Assembly: GCF_024168825.1 (NCBI RefSeq)
Contig: NZ_JALJWH010000001.1
Location: forward strand, 2,480,001 to 2,544,000
Direction: 5' to 3'
Source of the DNA: Paenarthrobacter sp. A20
Lineage (GTDB): Bacteria; Actinomycetota; Actinomycetes; Actinomycetales; Micrococcaceae
Length of the DNA: 64,000 nucleotides
Every line of letters starts with the position of its first letter. The first letter of the stretch is position 1. The notes beneath the pieces are model-generated. The model was given only the letters and a program-made list of their open reading frames with translations, was not told the DNA's origin and did not search any database. This document shows, one piece after another, positions 8,238 through 16,562 of this stretch. Made by a program: the position numbers and the translations under genes.

Positions 8238-10700
8238 ATGCTGCCGGATCCCTGGCTGGACGAAGACACCGTCACAGTCGGGCTGAGGCCATCAGCATTC
8301 CCGGACCGGACGCGGCTCCTCGATATCATCCTTTCCGCAGTACCGTCATCCTCCACCAGCGGCATCGTGGTGGTGGGAGACCGAGGATCCGGAAAGAGCC
8401 ACCTGTTGCTCTCCGTCAAAGCGGGGCTCCCCGACTCCATGGACGTCAGGAGCTTTGCAGGCAAGCCAGAGCTCAAAACCACCAGTTACGGAGCCTTGGG
8501 CGCGGCCCCTGCGGAGGAAGGCGACGGGGCAGCACTACCAGGACTTCACGTACTCAGGGCCCTCACCAGCACCCTTGGCGCTGCCGGGTATCTGTACACC
8601 CCAACGCTTGGCCGACGCCGGAACAAGCGCCAGTCGCAACCGGAACGTCCTCCGTTGGTATTGCTGGTAGACGACATCCACTACGTGGATCCGGCCTCGC
8701 TGGCCGTCCTGCTGCAGCTCATCCCCGGCTTCGGGGCAACGTTGGTGGCAACCGCGGACAGTCGCCGGCCCCTTCCGCCGGACCTCTACCAACTGTGGGA
8801 AGACGGCTTCCTGGAGCAGTATTTTCTTCCACCCTTTACTTTCTCGGAGGCACACGTGGTGTGCGAGGCCGTCCTGGGCGGCAGGGTCCAACGCCGCGCC
8901 AGCAGTCTTCTCGCTGCCATGAGCGGCTTCAACGTGGGCCTGCTTGGATTGGCAATCAACGATGCCCGCCACGCAGGGCTTCTTATGCGGAAGGACGGCT
9001 TCTGGACCATCGACGTCCGGGTCCATTGCCACTGGCCCGCTGTCGTTGCGCAGGTGCACGCCGAAAACGCTGCCCGCCCACCTGAGGAACGGCATGCGCT
9101 GGAACTCATCGCGCTCGCAGAGCCCGTGGCGCTGGACGTCGTGGAACGCCACTTCGGCCGGAAGGCAGTGGAGGATCTCCTGGACAACCACCACATCAGG
9201 TTGCTCCCCGGACGGCCACCGCTGGTCCGGACGAGTTCCTGGCTGCGTGGGGAGGGCACCCGCCTGTCTGTGCCGCGCCCCAGGAGCCTTGCACTCCGGC
9301 TGGGTGTTGAGGAGCCGCAACTTACGCGGGAATCGGCGCCCACCATGCTGCGCTGGATGAACTGGACCTTGGACTGCGGCCTCACACTCTCTGATGAGCT
9401 CCTCCTGGCTGCCGCCCCGGCCGCGGACAGGCCATCCACCGCAGAGCTTGCGCTGCGGGCCGCCGCAGCTGTGACAGAGCCCGGCCGGCAGGACGAGGCA
9501 AGGCTGCTCAGGGCACGGGCACTGGTGGCCGAAGGCCATATCGGCGAAGCGGCGCCGGAACTTCGGGAATTGGCAGCAAAGGCCGGGTCCGCCACCGTAA
9601 AGACCGATGCCGCGAACCGACTCGTGGCGCTGGAACTCCTGGGCGCTGTTTCCGATGAACCGGCAACTGGTGCTCCGGAGCAAGTGACCACAAGGGACAC
9701 CGGGCTGGAGCAGGTGCCCCAAGGGGTGTCCGGGCTGGTGCTTGAAAACGTCCGGGAAGCCGAGCGCCTGCTGCAATCCGGAGCTGCCCCGGAGGCATTG
9801 GAGAGGTCCACAGCGGCAATGGCGGCCGTGGAAGCGGACGTGGGCTTGGAAATGTTCCGGCCAGGGGTGCTGCTCCGGCATGTGGTGTGCCTGCGGAACA
9901 ACCTTGCGTGGGGGCAGGTGGATTCGCTCCTGGAATGCCCTTCCGCGTTCGTGCTCCCTAAGTATTTGGCCGTGTGCCTGGAGGTGGCCCGCGGATACGC
10001 CGAACTCAGCCAAGGGCTCCCGCGTGCGGCGCGGGGAACCCTGGAACCGGTGCTTGCGGAACTGTCCGACGCCGGCCTGCCGCCGGTACTCGCCCTGGCC
10101 GCAGCCATGCTGGCCTACTCGGAGGCGCTCTGCGGCAACCCGGACCTTGCCATGGAACGGGTGAAGCAGAGCCTGGCCGCACTCTCACGCGTGTCCCGGG
10201 GGCCCGCGGACCTCTTGCCTGAGCTCAGCACCGTGTACTTGGCAGCGGCGCAGGACCAAGTGTCGGGCAAGCCAAGCCACTTGATGGCGCTGGCCGGACA
10301 ACTTCACGCCCAAGGCAGTACGTTGATGGAAGCGGAGGCAGTGTCCCTCCTGACGCTCAACGCAAGCAGCGCCGCCGTCGACGATCTTGTGATCCAGCGC
10401 CGCCTGGCGGGGCTGGCTGCGGACATTCACGGCGCGGGCGGAGCAGCCCTGGGAACGTATGCCTCCGCACTGCTGGACAACGACCCCAAGACGCTCGAGT
10501 CGGCAGGGCGGAGCTTGTCCGCAGACCGGCAGTTTGCGCATGCAGCCATCTGCTATTCGCGGGCAGCCAGTGGATATGAAGCAAGAACCCGGAGCGCGGC
10601 GAGCCGGCGGGCCGCGGTACTCGTTGAGCGGCTGCGCGGTGCGTTCGACAGCGAAGCGGTTCCGCCGCTGGGCTGGGTGCCCGGGAGGGCAGGCGGCTGA
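8238..10700 (+). CDS. LAL-like P-loop ATPase paralog lacking the LuxR HTH domain
   Basis: About 820 residues, paralogous to the two upstream regulators. P-loop is GDRGSGKSHLLL (about residues 45-56) and Walker B is LVLLVDDIHYVDPASL near 140; LWEDGFLEQYF matches the equivalent post-Walker region in gene 2. The helical repeat region is present, but the protein ends in LRGAFDSEAVPPLGWVPGRA where an HTH would follow in its siblings. No HTH is encoded in any frame before sufS. GTG 8232 is too close to GGAG (8229-8232), so ATG 8238 is chosen. It may modulate the two complete regulators or bind another partner; that is inference. Confidence 0.82.
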   Translation: MLPDPWLDEDTVTVGLRPSAFPDRTRLLDIILSAVPSSSTSGIVVVGDRGSGKSHLLLSVKAGLPDSMDVRSFAGKPELKTTSYGALGAAPAEEGDGAALPGLHVLRALTSTLGAAGYLYTPTLGRRRNKRQSQPERPPLVLLVDDIHYVDPASLAVLLQLIPGFGATLVATADSRRPLPPDLYQLWEDGFLEQYFLPPFTFSEAHVVCEAVLGGRVQRRASSLLAAMSGFNVGLLGLAINDARHAGLLMRKDGFWTIDVRVHCHWPAVVAQVHAENAARPPEERHALELIALAEPVALDVVERHFGRKAVEDLLDNHHIRLLPGRPPLVRTSSWLRGEGTRLSVPRPRSLALRLGVEEPQLTRESAPTMLRWMNWTLDCGLTLSDELLLAAAPAADRPSTAELALRAAAAVTEPGRQDEARLLRARALVAEGHIGEAAPELRELAAKAGSATVKTDAANRLVALELLGAVSDEPATGAPEQVTTRDTGLEQVPQGVSGLVLENVREAERLLQSGAAPEALERSTAAMAAVEADVGLEMFRPGVLLRHVVCLRNNLAWGQVDSLLECPSAFVLPKYLAVCLEVARGYAELSQGLPRAARGTLEPVLAELSDAGLPPVLALAAAMLAYSEALCGNPDLAMERVKQSLAALSRVSRGPADLLPELSTVYLAAAQDQVSGKPSHLMALAGQLHAQGSTLMEAEAVSLLTLNASSAAVDDLVIQRRLAGLAADIHGAGGAALGTYASALLDNDPKTLESAGRSLSADRQFAHAAICYSRAASGYEARTRSAASRRAAVLVERLRGAFDSEAVPPLGWVPGRAGG

Positions 10701-10788
10701 CGTGCTGTACGGCACACCTTCGGCACCGCACGCCAGGGGTCTCCGTGGGATAATGGGGAGTCCCTGAAGGATTTCCAAGGAGCGCCCC

Positions 10789-12114
10789 TTGACTGCCGTA
10801 TCAACCCCCGCCTCTCTGCAGCGGTCCGTGCATGCCATGGACAACGCGGAGGTGTTGCGGATCCGGAACGACTTCCCGGTGCTGGACCAGCTGGTCAACG
10901 GCAAGCCCCTGATCTACCTCGATTCCGGCGCCACGTCGCAGAACCCGCTCAGCGTCATCGAGGCCGAGCAGGAGTACTACGAGCAACGCAATGCAGCCGT
11001 TCACCGCGGCGCGCACCACCTCGCCGTGGAAGCCACGGAGGTCTTCGAGGACGCACGCCAGACCGTCGCGGACTTCGTCGGCGCCCGGTACGAGGAAACC
11101 GTGTGGACCTCCAACGCCACCGAAGGCCTCAACCTGATCAGTTATGCCTTGTCCAACGCTGCTCTCTGGGCAGCGCAGGGGAGGGGCGGTTCGGCGTTGA
11201 AGGACCTGGCCATCGGACCGGGCGACGAGATCGTGGTCACCGAGATGGAACACCACGCCAACCTCATCCCCTGGCAGGAACTCGCCTTCAGGACAGGAGC
11301 CACGCTCAAGTTCATCCCCGTTACGGACGAAGGGACCCTGCGGCTCGACGCCGCCGCTGACATCGTGGGGGAGCGGACCAGGCTCCTGGCCTTCACCCAT
11401 GCGTCGAACGTCCTGGGCACCATCAACCCGGTGGCGGAGTTGGTGGCCCTCGCCCGCCGGGTTGGAGCCCTGGTTGTGTTGGACGCGTGCCAGTCCGTGC
11501 CGCACATGGCAGTTGACGTCAAGGAACTGGACGTCGATTTCGCCGTGTTCTCGGGGCACAAAATGTTGGCGCCCACCGGGGTTGGCGTGCTTTACGGAAA
11601 GCAGGAACTCCTTGATGTCCTGCCGCCGTTCCTTACGGGCGGCTCCATGATCACCACTGTCACCATGGAGCGGGCGGAGTACCTGCCGGCACCCCAGCGG
11701 TTCGAGGCCGGCACCCAGCGCATCTCCCAGGCCGTGGCGCTCGCGGCCGCCGTGAACTACCTCACGGAGACCGGGATCGACCGCATCCATGCGTGGGAAG
11801 CAACGCTGGGACAGCGACTGGTAACGGGACTGGAGGGCATTGACGGCATCCGTGTCGTCGGTCCAGCCTCCGGGTCCGAGCGGATCGGTTTGGCGGCGTT
11901 TGACGTCGCCGGTGTCCACGCCCACGACGTCGGCCAGTTCCTGGACGACCGCGGCATCGCCGTTCGCGTCGGTCACCACTGCGCCCAACCCCTCCACCGC
12001 CGCTTGGGGCTGACGGCAACGACGCGAGCGAGTACTTACCTCTACAACACAACGGACGACGTCGACGCTTTCCTCGACGCTGTTTCCGGGGTCCGGGCCT
12101 ACTTCCAGGCCTGA
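10789..12114 (+). CDS. sufS: Group II cysteine desulfurase SufS
   Basis: PLP enzyme that takes sulfur from cysteine for Fe-S cluster assembly, 441 residues. The PLP lysine is Lys258 in FSGHKMLAPTGVG, and the catalytic cysteine is Cys398 in RVGHHCAQPLHRRLG, the class II (SufS) signature. EMEHHANLIPWQ and DACQSVPHM are also typical. The start is TTG 10789, supported by AAGGAG six bases upstream. It is followed 88 bp later by sufU, the scaffold or sulfur-acceptor partner. sufBCD are not in the window. Confidence 0.94.
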   Translation: MTAVSTPASLQRSVHAMDNAEVLRIRNDFPVLDQLVNGKPLIYLDSGATSQNPLSVIEAEQEYYEQRNAAVHRGAHHLAVEATEVFEDARQTVADFVGARYEETVWTSNATEGLNLISYALSNAALWAAQGRGGSALKDLAIGPGDEIVVTEMEHHANLIPWQELAFRTGATLKFIPVTDEGTLRLDAAADIVGERTRLLAFTHASNVLGTINPVAELVALARRVGALVVLDACQSVPHMAVDVKELDVDFAVFSGHKMLAPTGVGVLYGKQELLDVLPPFLTGGSMITTVTMERAEYLPAPQRFEAGTQRISQAVALAAAVNYLTETGIDRIHAWEATLGQRLVTGLEGIDGIRVVGPASGSERIGLAAFDVAGVHAHDVGQFLDDRGIAVRVGHHCAQPLHRRLGLTATTRASTYLYNTTDDVDAFLDAVSGVRAYFQA

Positions 12115-12202
12115 CAAACGGCACAGGCCTTGTTGGCCGGAACGCCGTCAATCCACGATTTCGCCAGAACAGGCATCAACCACCGAACAGGCAACAACCA
12201 CC

Positions 12203-12655
12203 ATGAGTCTTGACCAGCTGTACCAGCAGATCATCCTGGACCACTCCAAGCAGCGTCACGGCAGCGGCCTGGCAGAAACGGCCGCCCCCGCCGGGGCATC
12301 CACCGGCCAATCGCACCAACTGAACCCTGTGTGCGGGGACGAAGTGACCCTGCGGCTCGCCGTTGCGGACGGAACAGTCCAGCAGATCAGCTGGGACGGT
12401 GCCGGCTGCTCCATCTCCATGGCGTCGGCCTCGGTGCTCAGCGAACTGGGTGAGGGCATGTCAGTGGAGGAACTGCACGCAGTGATCGAGAACTTCCGCG
12501 AGGTCCTCCGGTCACGTGGCAAAGTCCAGGCGGATCCGGAGATCCTGGGCGATGCCGCCGCGTTCGAAGGTGTCGCCCGGTACGCAGCGCGCGTGAAGTG
12601 CGCCATGATCTCCTGGGTTGCCGCGGAAGACGCCCTGAACCAGGCCACCGCCTAG
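12203..12655 (+). CDS. sufU: Fe-S cluster assembly protein SufU
   Basis: Zinc-dependent sulfur acceptor that activates SufS, 150 residues. The three metal-ligand cysteines and the conserved Asp are visible: Cys44 and Asp46 in NPVCGDEVTL, Cys69 in DGAGCSISMASAS, and Cys133 in VKCAMISW. The SufU-type spacer between the second and third cysteines, including the segment ELHAVIENFREVL, separates it from IscU. It pairs with sufS immediately upstream. Confidence 0.94.
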   Translation: MSLDQLYQQIILDHSKQRHGSGLAETAAPAGASTGQSHQLNPVCGDEVTLRLAVADGTVQQISWDGAGCSISMASASVLSELGEGMSVEELHAVIENFREVLRSRGKVQADPEILGDAAAFEGVARYAARVKCAMISWVAAEDALNQATA

Positions 12656-12668
12656 CCCTTCCGAAGCA

Positions 12669-12687
12669 CCCGCGCGTCAGGCGCGGG
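12669..12687. terminator. Possible bidirectional hairpin between sufU and nhaA
   Basis: CCCGCGC (12669-12675) pairs with GCGCGGG (12681-12687) in the gap and 3' overlap of two convergent genes; the nhaA stop codon lies in the loop. There is no T tract, so termination activity is uncertain. Confidence 0.35.
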
Positions 12688-14065
12688 CAAAGACGTCAGG
12701 TACGCCGTCGCCGTCGTCGTCCCGTTCTTCCTCCGCCTGCACCTGGCGGTAGCGCCGGTTGCGGGCCCTCAGCACGACGGCGGCCAGCAGCGCCGCTATC
12801 AGGGAGCCTGCCAGGATGGCCACCTTGGCGTGGTCATTGTGTGCCGAACCGGTGCCGAAGCTCAGCTCGCCGATCAGTAGCGAGACGGTGAACCCGATGC
12901 CGGCCAGGAGGGCCAGCCCGAAGAGGTCGATCCAGGCAATGCTGGAGTCGAGGCTTGCCCGGGTGGTCTTGGTGACCAGGAACGTGGTGCCGAAGACGCC
13001 AACGGCCTTGCCCACCACCAACGCCGCCACAATGCCGACGGCCACGGGATCCGAGAGGGCTGCGCCCATGCCATCGAGTCCGCCCAAGGCCACGCCGGCT
13101 GAGAAGAACGCAAAGACAGGTACGGCAAACCCTGCCGAGAACGGGCGCAGGCGGTGTTCGAAGTGCTCTGCCAGGCCCTCGGAAGGCTCTCCCTTTTTGC
13201 CGCTTGCCAGGACGGGCACGGCGAAGCCCAGCAGCACCCCGGCCACGGTGGCGTGGATGCCGGAGGCGTGGACGAAGCCCCAGGTAGCCAAGGCGAGGGG
13301 GACGAGCAAGTACCAGCTGCGGATCCGTTTTTGGACCAGGAAGGTGAAGAGGGCGAGCGGAACCAAGGCCGCCAACAGCATCAAGGGCTGGAGGCCCGTG
13401 GAGTAGAAGAAAGCGATAATGCCGATGGCGATGAGGTCGTCCACCACGGCGAGAGTCAGCAGGAAGGTCCGCAGGGCAGCGGGCAGGTGCGTGTTGATGA
13501 CGGCCAGCACGGCAAGGGCGAAGGCGATGTCAGTGGCCGTGGGAATGGCCCAGCCCTTGAGCGTTTCGGGGGATCCCAGGTTGAACAGGACGAAGATCAA
13601 CGCCGGAACCACGACGCCGCCGACGGCCGCGGCCACCGGGACCACTGCCCGGGCCGGTTTGCGGAGTTCGCCGGCAACGAATTCGCGCTTGAGCTCAAGG
13701 CCGGCGAGGAAGAAGAAGACTGCCAACAGGCCGTCCGAGGCCCAATGGCCAAGGCTGAGTTCAAGATGCCAGGGTTCGTAGCCGATCTTGACATCGCGGA
13801 GCGCGAAGTAGCCATCTGCTGCGGGCGAGTTGGCCCAGATCAGGGCGACGACGGTGGCCGCCAGGAGGAGTGCGCCGCCCACGGTTTCCGTGCGGAGAAT
13901 GGAGAGGATCCGGCGGTACTCGGGGTACGTGGAGCGGGAGAAGACTTTGCTGGAGCTGCTGGTATCGGGCGAAGGAGGGAGTTGCTGGGCCACGGGGGGC
14001 TCCTCACGGTGGGCGGGCATCACGAAGACATCGCCGACCAGACTTCCCGGCACACCATTGTCCAT
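12677..14065 (-). CDS. nhaA: Na+/H+ antiporter NhaA
   Basis: Inner-membrane antiporter for sodium and pH homeostasis, about 462 residues with about 12 hydrophobic segments. The substrate-binding core is intact: [15 protein letters not shown] in TM IV and the paired aspartates in [17 protein letters not shown] in [23 protein letters not shown] is the typical first helix. ATG 14065 is used; TTG 14074 and ATG 14020 are alternatives. Two copies of a palindromic operator-like site lie just upstream of and across the start region, so the gene is probably under local repressor control. A charged tail ([13 protein letters not shown]) ends the protein. Confidence 0.93.
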   Translation of the reverse strand: MDNGVPGSLVGDVFVMPAHREEPPVAQQLPPSPDTSSSSKVFSRSTYPEYRRILSILRTETVGGALLLAATVVALIWANSPAADGYFALRDVKIGYEPWHLELSLGHWASDGLLAVFFFLAGLELKREFVAGELRKPARAVVPVAAAVGGVVVPALIFVLFNLGSPETLKGWAIPTATDIAFALAVLAVINTHLPAALRTFLLTLAVVDDLIAIGIIAFFYSTGLQPLMLLAALVPLALFTFLVQKRIRSWYLLVPLALATWGFVHASGIHATVAGVLLGFAVPVLASGKKGEPSEGLAEHFEHRLRPFSAGFAVPVFAFFSAGVALGGLDGMGAALSDPVAVGIVAALVVGKAVGVFGTTFLVTKTTRASLDSSIAWIDLFGLALLAGIGFTVSLLIGELSFGTGSAHNDHAKVAILAGSLIAALLAAVVLRARNRRYRQVQAEEERDDDGDGVPDVFARA

Positions 14066-14068
14066 CTT

Positions 14069-14137
14069 ACCCAACTGGGTAGCAGCACATGCTCCAATAG
14101 GGGCTCAGTGGAGCGTTTACTGCTACTCAGTTGGGTA
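14069..14137. promoter_or_regulatory. Twin palindromic operator sites upstream of nhaA
   Basis: TACCCAACTGGGTA at 14069-14082 and TACTCAGTTGGGTA at 14124-14137. The second is the reverse complement of the first with one mismatch, and together they contain exact 12-nt inverted copies (14066-14077 and 14128-14139). They bracket the likely nhaA promoter, as expected for a TetR- or MarR-like repressor. No such regulator is encoded in the window. Confidence 0.6.
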
Positions 14138-14146
14138 AGGCGAGGG

Positions 14147-14368
14147 TCAGGCGACGAGGCCCGCAATCCCGATGGCCGCCGTCGCAAGGCCGAGCACCAT
14201 GGAGATGGTGACCAGCACGACGTGGACCGTGAGGAACTTCGTGGCCTTGCCTGCGGCGTCGCGGGCGCGGGGGTCCTTCATGACACGCTTCAGGAACTGC
14301 GGCCACACAACCAAGGACCAGACACCGGCAACGATCAGGACGACCGCAAGGATCGCGGGGATCTCCAC
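14147..14368 (-). CDS. Small SCO4848-type membrane protein
   Basis: 73 residues with two hydrophobic segments (IPAILAVVLIVAGVWSLVVW and about 48-70) flanking a charged loop, FLKRVMKDPRARDAAGKATKF. The loop and overall pattern match the small actinobacterial membrane family typified by SCO4848; function unknown. Its start lies 1 bp after the stop of the DUF2505 gene upstream on the same strand, so the two are surely co-transcribed. Confidence 0.8.
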   Translation of the reverse strand: MEIPAILAVVLIVAGVWSLVVWPQFLKRVMKDPRARDAAGKATKFLTVHVVLVTISMVLGLATAAIGIAGLVA

Positions 14369-14369
14369 G

Positions 14370-14867
14370 CTAGTGGCTTTCGAGCCAGGCCTGGGCCTGC
14401 TGCGACTGGATGTTCAAGGCCTTGCCCACCATGGGCTCCGCGGCGTCGGCGATCTTGCCACCGAGGAACGGGACCGAGGAGGACACGTTGCCTTCGAGCT
14501 CGATGCGGGTGTTGCTGCCATCGGCCACGAGGCGCTGAACGGCCGTGACGTCGAGGGGAGCACCCGAGATCTTGAGGGCGATGTTGCTGGCGCGCGAGCC
14601 GTCGGCGGCAGGGGCTTCCCACTGCTCGGTCTGGGTGACCTTCAGGGTTTCGCCAACGAACTTGCGGGCAATGTCCGGCAGCCGCGTGGTGGGGAGGGTA
14701 CGGACGGTGGTGGTGGTGAAAGCACCGGCGGTGTCGCCGTCGATCGTGAACGATTCCAGGGAGCCGCCCACCAGTTCGCTCGTGTGACGCAGGAATTCCT
14801 CGTCGACAAATACGGCAGCTACGCGGTCAACGCTGTGCGGCAGGGTGGTGGATGCGCTCAGGGCCAT
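14370..14867 (-). CDS. DUF2505 family protein (SRPBCC-like)
   Basis: 165 residues opening with MALSASTTLPHSVDRVAAVF, followed by alternating beta-rich segments and ending in a long helix (ADAAEPMVGKALNIQSQQAQ). This is the pattern of DUF2505, a helix-grip family related to polyketide cyclase/START folds and widespread in actinobacteria with no assigned role. A small hydrophobic ligand is plausible from the fold. It is followed directly by the small membrane gene. Confidence 0.8.
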   Translation of the reverse strand: MALSASTTLPHSVDRVAAVFVDEEFLRHTSELVGGSLESFTIDGDTAGAFTTTTVRTLPTTRLPDIARKFVGETLKVTQTEQWEAPAADGSRASNIALKISGAPLDVTAVQRLVADGSNTRIELEGNVSSSVPFLGGKIADAAEPMVGKALNIQSQQAQAWLESH

Positions 14868-14914
14868 GGGTCCTCCGTGGATGATGGTGGTGAAGCTTTT
14901 TAGCTCCCAACATC

Positions 14915-16453
14915 CTACGGGTTGTCCGTGGCCACCCCCGAACCCCGCTTCTGCTCAGCCTCCTGGAGGGTCATGGCCGCCGCCGAAATGTTGCGAGCCA
15001 TCGACGGGAAGATGAACCCGTGGAACGGGTACACGCCCAACCAGTAGAGCCTTCCCGCCAAACCCCGGGGGAAGAAGATGGCTCGCTGCTTGTACAGGCT
15101 CCCGCCGCCGTCGGGCTCCACTGCCAGTTCCAGCCAGGCGCCGCCGGGTGCCCGCATCTCGGCGCGAAGGCGCAGCAGGTGTCCCCGCTCGATGGCCTCC
15201 ACCCGCCACCAATCCACCACCTCGCCGGTATTCAGCGTCTTGGGGTGGCGCCGCCCCCGCAGCAACCCGGCACCGCCCTGCAACTTGTCCAGCCAGCCAC
15301 GGATGCGCCAGGCCAAAGGCAGCGAGTACCAGCCGTTCTTGCCGCCGATGCCTTCGATGATGGTCCAGACGTGTTCGGGCTTGGCGTCGCTGTGGAAGGC
15401 CCGTTCATCCAGGAACACTTTGTAGCCGGCCCAGTCGGGGTCGCTCGGAAGCGGATCGGCATCGATGCCGGCGTTGGCCCACGTGGTCTCCACCTGCACG
15501 TCCCGTTCCTTGCCGAGCGCCAAGGCGACGGCACGGCGGTAGGGCGTCAGGCCGCCGTCGGGCTGCGGGAAGTAATCGTCGACGTCGTGCTCCCTCGACA
15601 CAGCGTCGTGCTGCAGTGACTGCACCAGAGGCAAGGACATGGACAGCGGAATGGGTGTCACCAGGGCAACCCACAGGCCGGCAAGCTTGGGTGCCGGGAC
15701 GGGGAGCGCAATGACCAAGCGCCGGGGGAGTCCACGCTCCACGGCGTACTGGTTCATCATGTCCTTGTATTTCAGGACGTCCCGGGACCCGATGTCGAAG
15801 GAACGGTTCAGTTTCTCCGTGAGCGCCGCGGCAGCGACGAGATAATGGAGCACATCGCGGACGGCAATGGCTTCAACCCGATTGTTGACCCAACTGGGCG
15901 CCGGCATGACGGGCAAGGTTTCGGCCAGGTGGCGGATCATCTCGAACGAGGCCGACCCCGAACCGATCACTACACCGGCTTGGAAGACGATGGCGTCCAC
16001 CGGCGACTCAAGGAACACCCTGCCCACGGTCTCGCGCGAACGCATGTGCGTGGACAGCTCGGTGTTCTCCGGGTGCAGCCCACCGAGGTACACGATCCTG
16101 TCCACCCCGGCCTCCGCTGCGGCTCCTGCCACGAGCCGGGCCATGGCTTCTTCCTTGGACTCGAACCCGCTGCCGGACGCCATGGAATGGACCAGGTAAT
16201 ACAGGACATCCACGCCGTTCAGGGCATCGGCGAGGCCTTCGGCGTCGGACAGGCCGTTCTCGATGATTTCGACGTCGTCATGCCAGGGAACGTCGGCGAT
16301 CTTCTGTGGCGTACGGACCAGCACTTTAACTCTGTGGCCGGCTTCGAGGAGCCGGGGGACCAAGCGGCCGCCGATGTATCCCGTGGCGCCGGTGACCAGC
16401 ACTGTCTTGGTGTCCTGCGGGGTGTTGGAATGCGTAGCTTCCGAAGGCTGCAA
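14915..16453 (-). CDS. SDR-family NAD(P)-binding protein with C-terminal DUF2867 domain
   Basis: 512 residues. The N-terminal extended/atypical SDR domain (about 1-290) starts with the nucleotide loop VTGATGYIGGRLVPRLLEAG. The C-terminal DUF2867 domain (about 300-500) contains GGKNGWYSLPLAWRIRGWLD and ends near the membrane-like IFFPRGLAGRLYWLGVYPFH. The start is TTG 16453, supported by AGGAG five bases upstream. It diverges from mfd with about 110 bp between start codons. The substrate is unknown; relatives are annotated as nucleoside-diphosphate-sugar epimerase-like. Confidence 0.85.
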   Translation of the reverse strand: MQPSEATHSNTPQDTKTVLVTGATGYIGGRLVPRLLEAGHRVKVLVRTPQKIADVPWHDDVEIIENGLSDAEGLADALNGVDVLYYLVHSMASGSGFESKEEAMARLVAGAAAEAGVDRIVYLGGLHPENTELSTHMRSRETVGRVFLESPVDAIVFQAGVVIGSGSASFEMIRHLAETLPVMPAPSWVNNRVEAIAVRDVLHYLVAAAALTEKLNRSFDIGSRDVLKYKDMMNQYAVERGLPRRLVIALPVPAPKLAGLWVALVTPIPLSMSLPLVQSLQHDAVSREHDVDDYFPQPDGGLTPYRRAVALALGKERDVQVETTWANAGIDADPLPSDPDWAGYKVFLDERAFHSDAKPEHVWTIIEGIGGKNGWYSLPLAWRIRGWLDKLQGGAGLLRGRRHPKTLNTGEVVDWWRVEAIERGHLLRLRAEMRAPGGAWLELAVEPDGGGSLYKQRAIFFPRGLAGRLYWLGVYPFHGFIFPSMARNISAAAMTLQEAEQKRGSGVATDNP

Positions 16454-16562
16454 AGGAACTCCTGGGGCTGGGGGTAGAGGTAGGCTGGAATGACCCGGCG
16501 TTCATCTGAATTTCCGGGCATTTGTGTTGCCTGCCCTTGGACCCACCCTAGGAGTTTCTGTC

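Noticed and set aside
13154..14548. Plus-strand open frame of 464 codons
   Set aside because: Antisense to nhaA, the SCO4848-like gene and DUF2505; Gly/Glu/Asp-rich shadow sequence.
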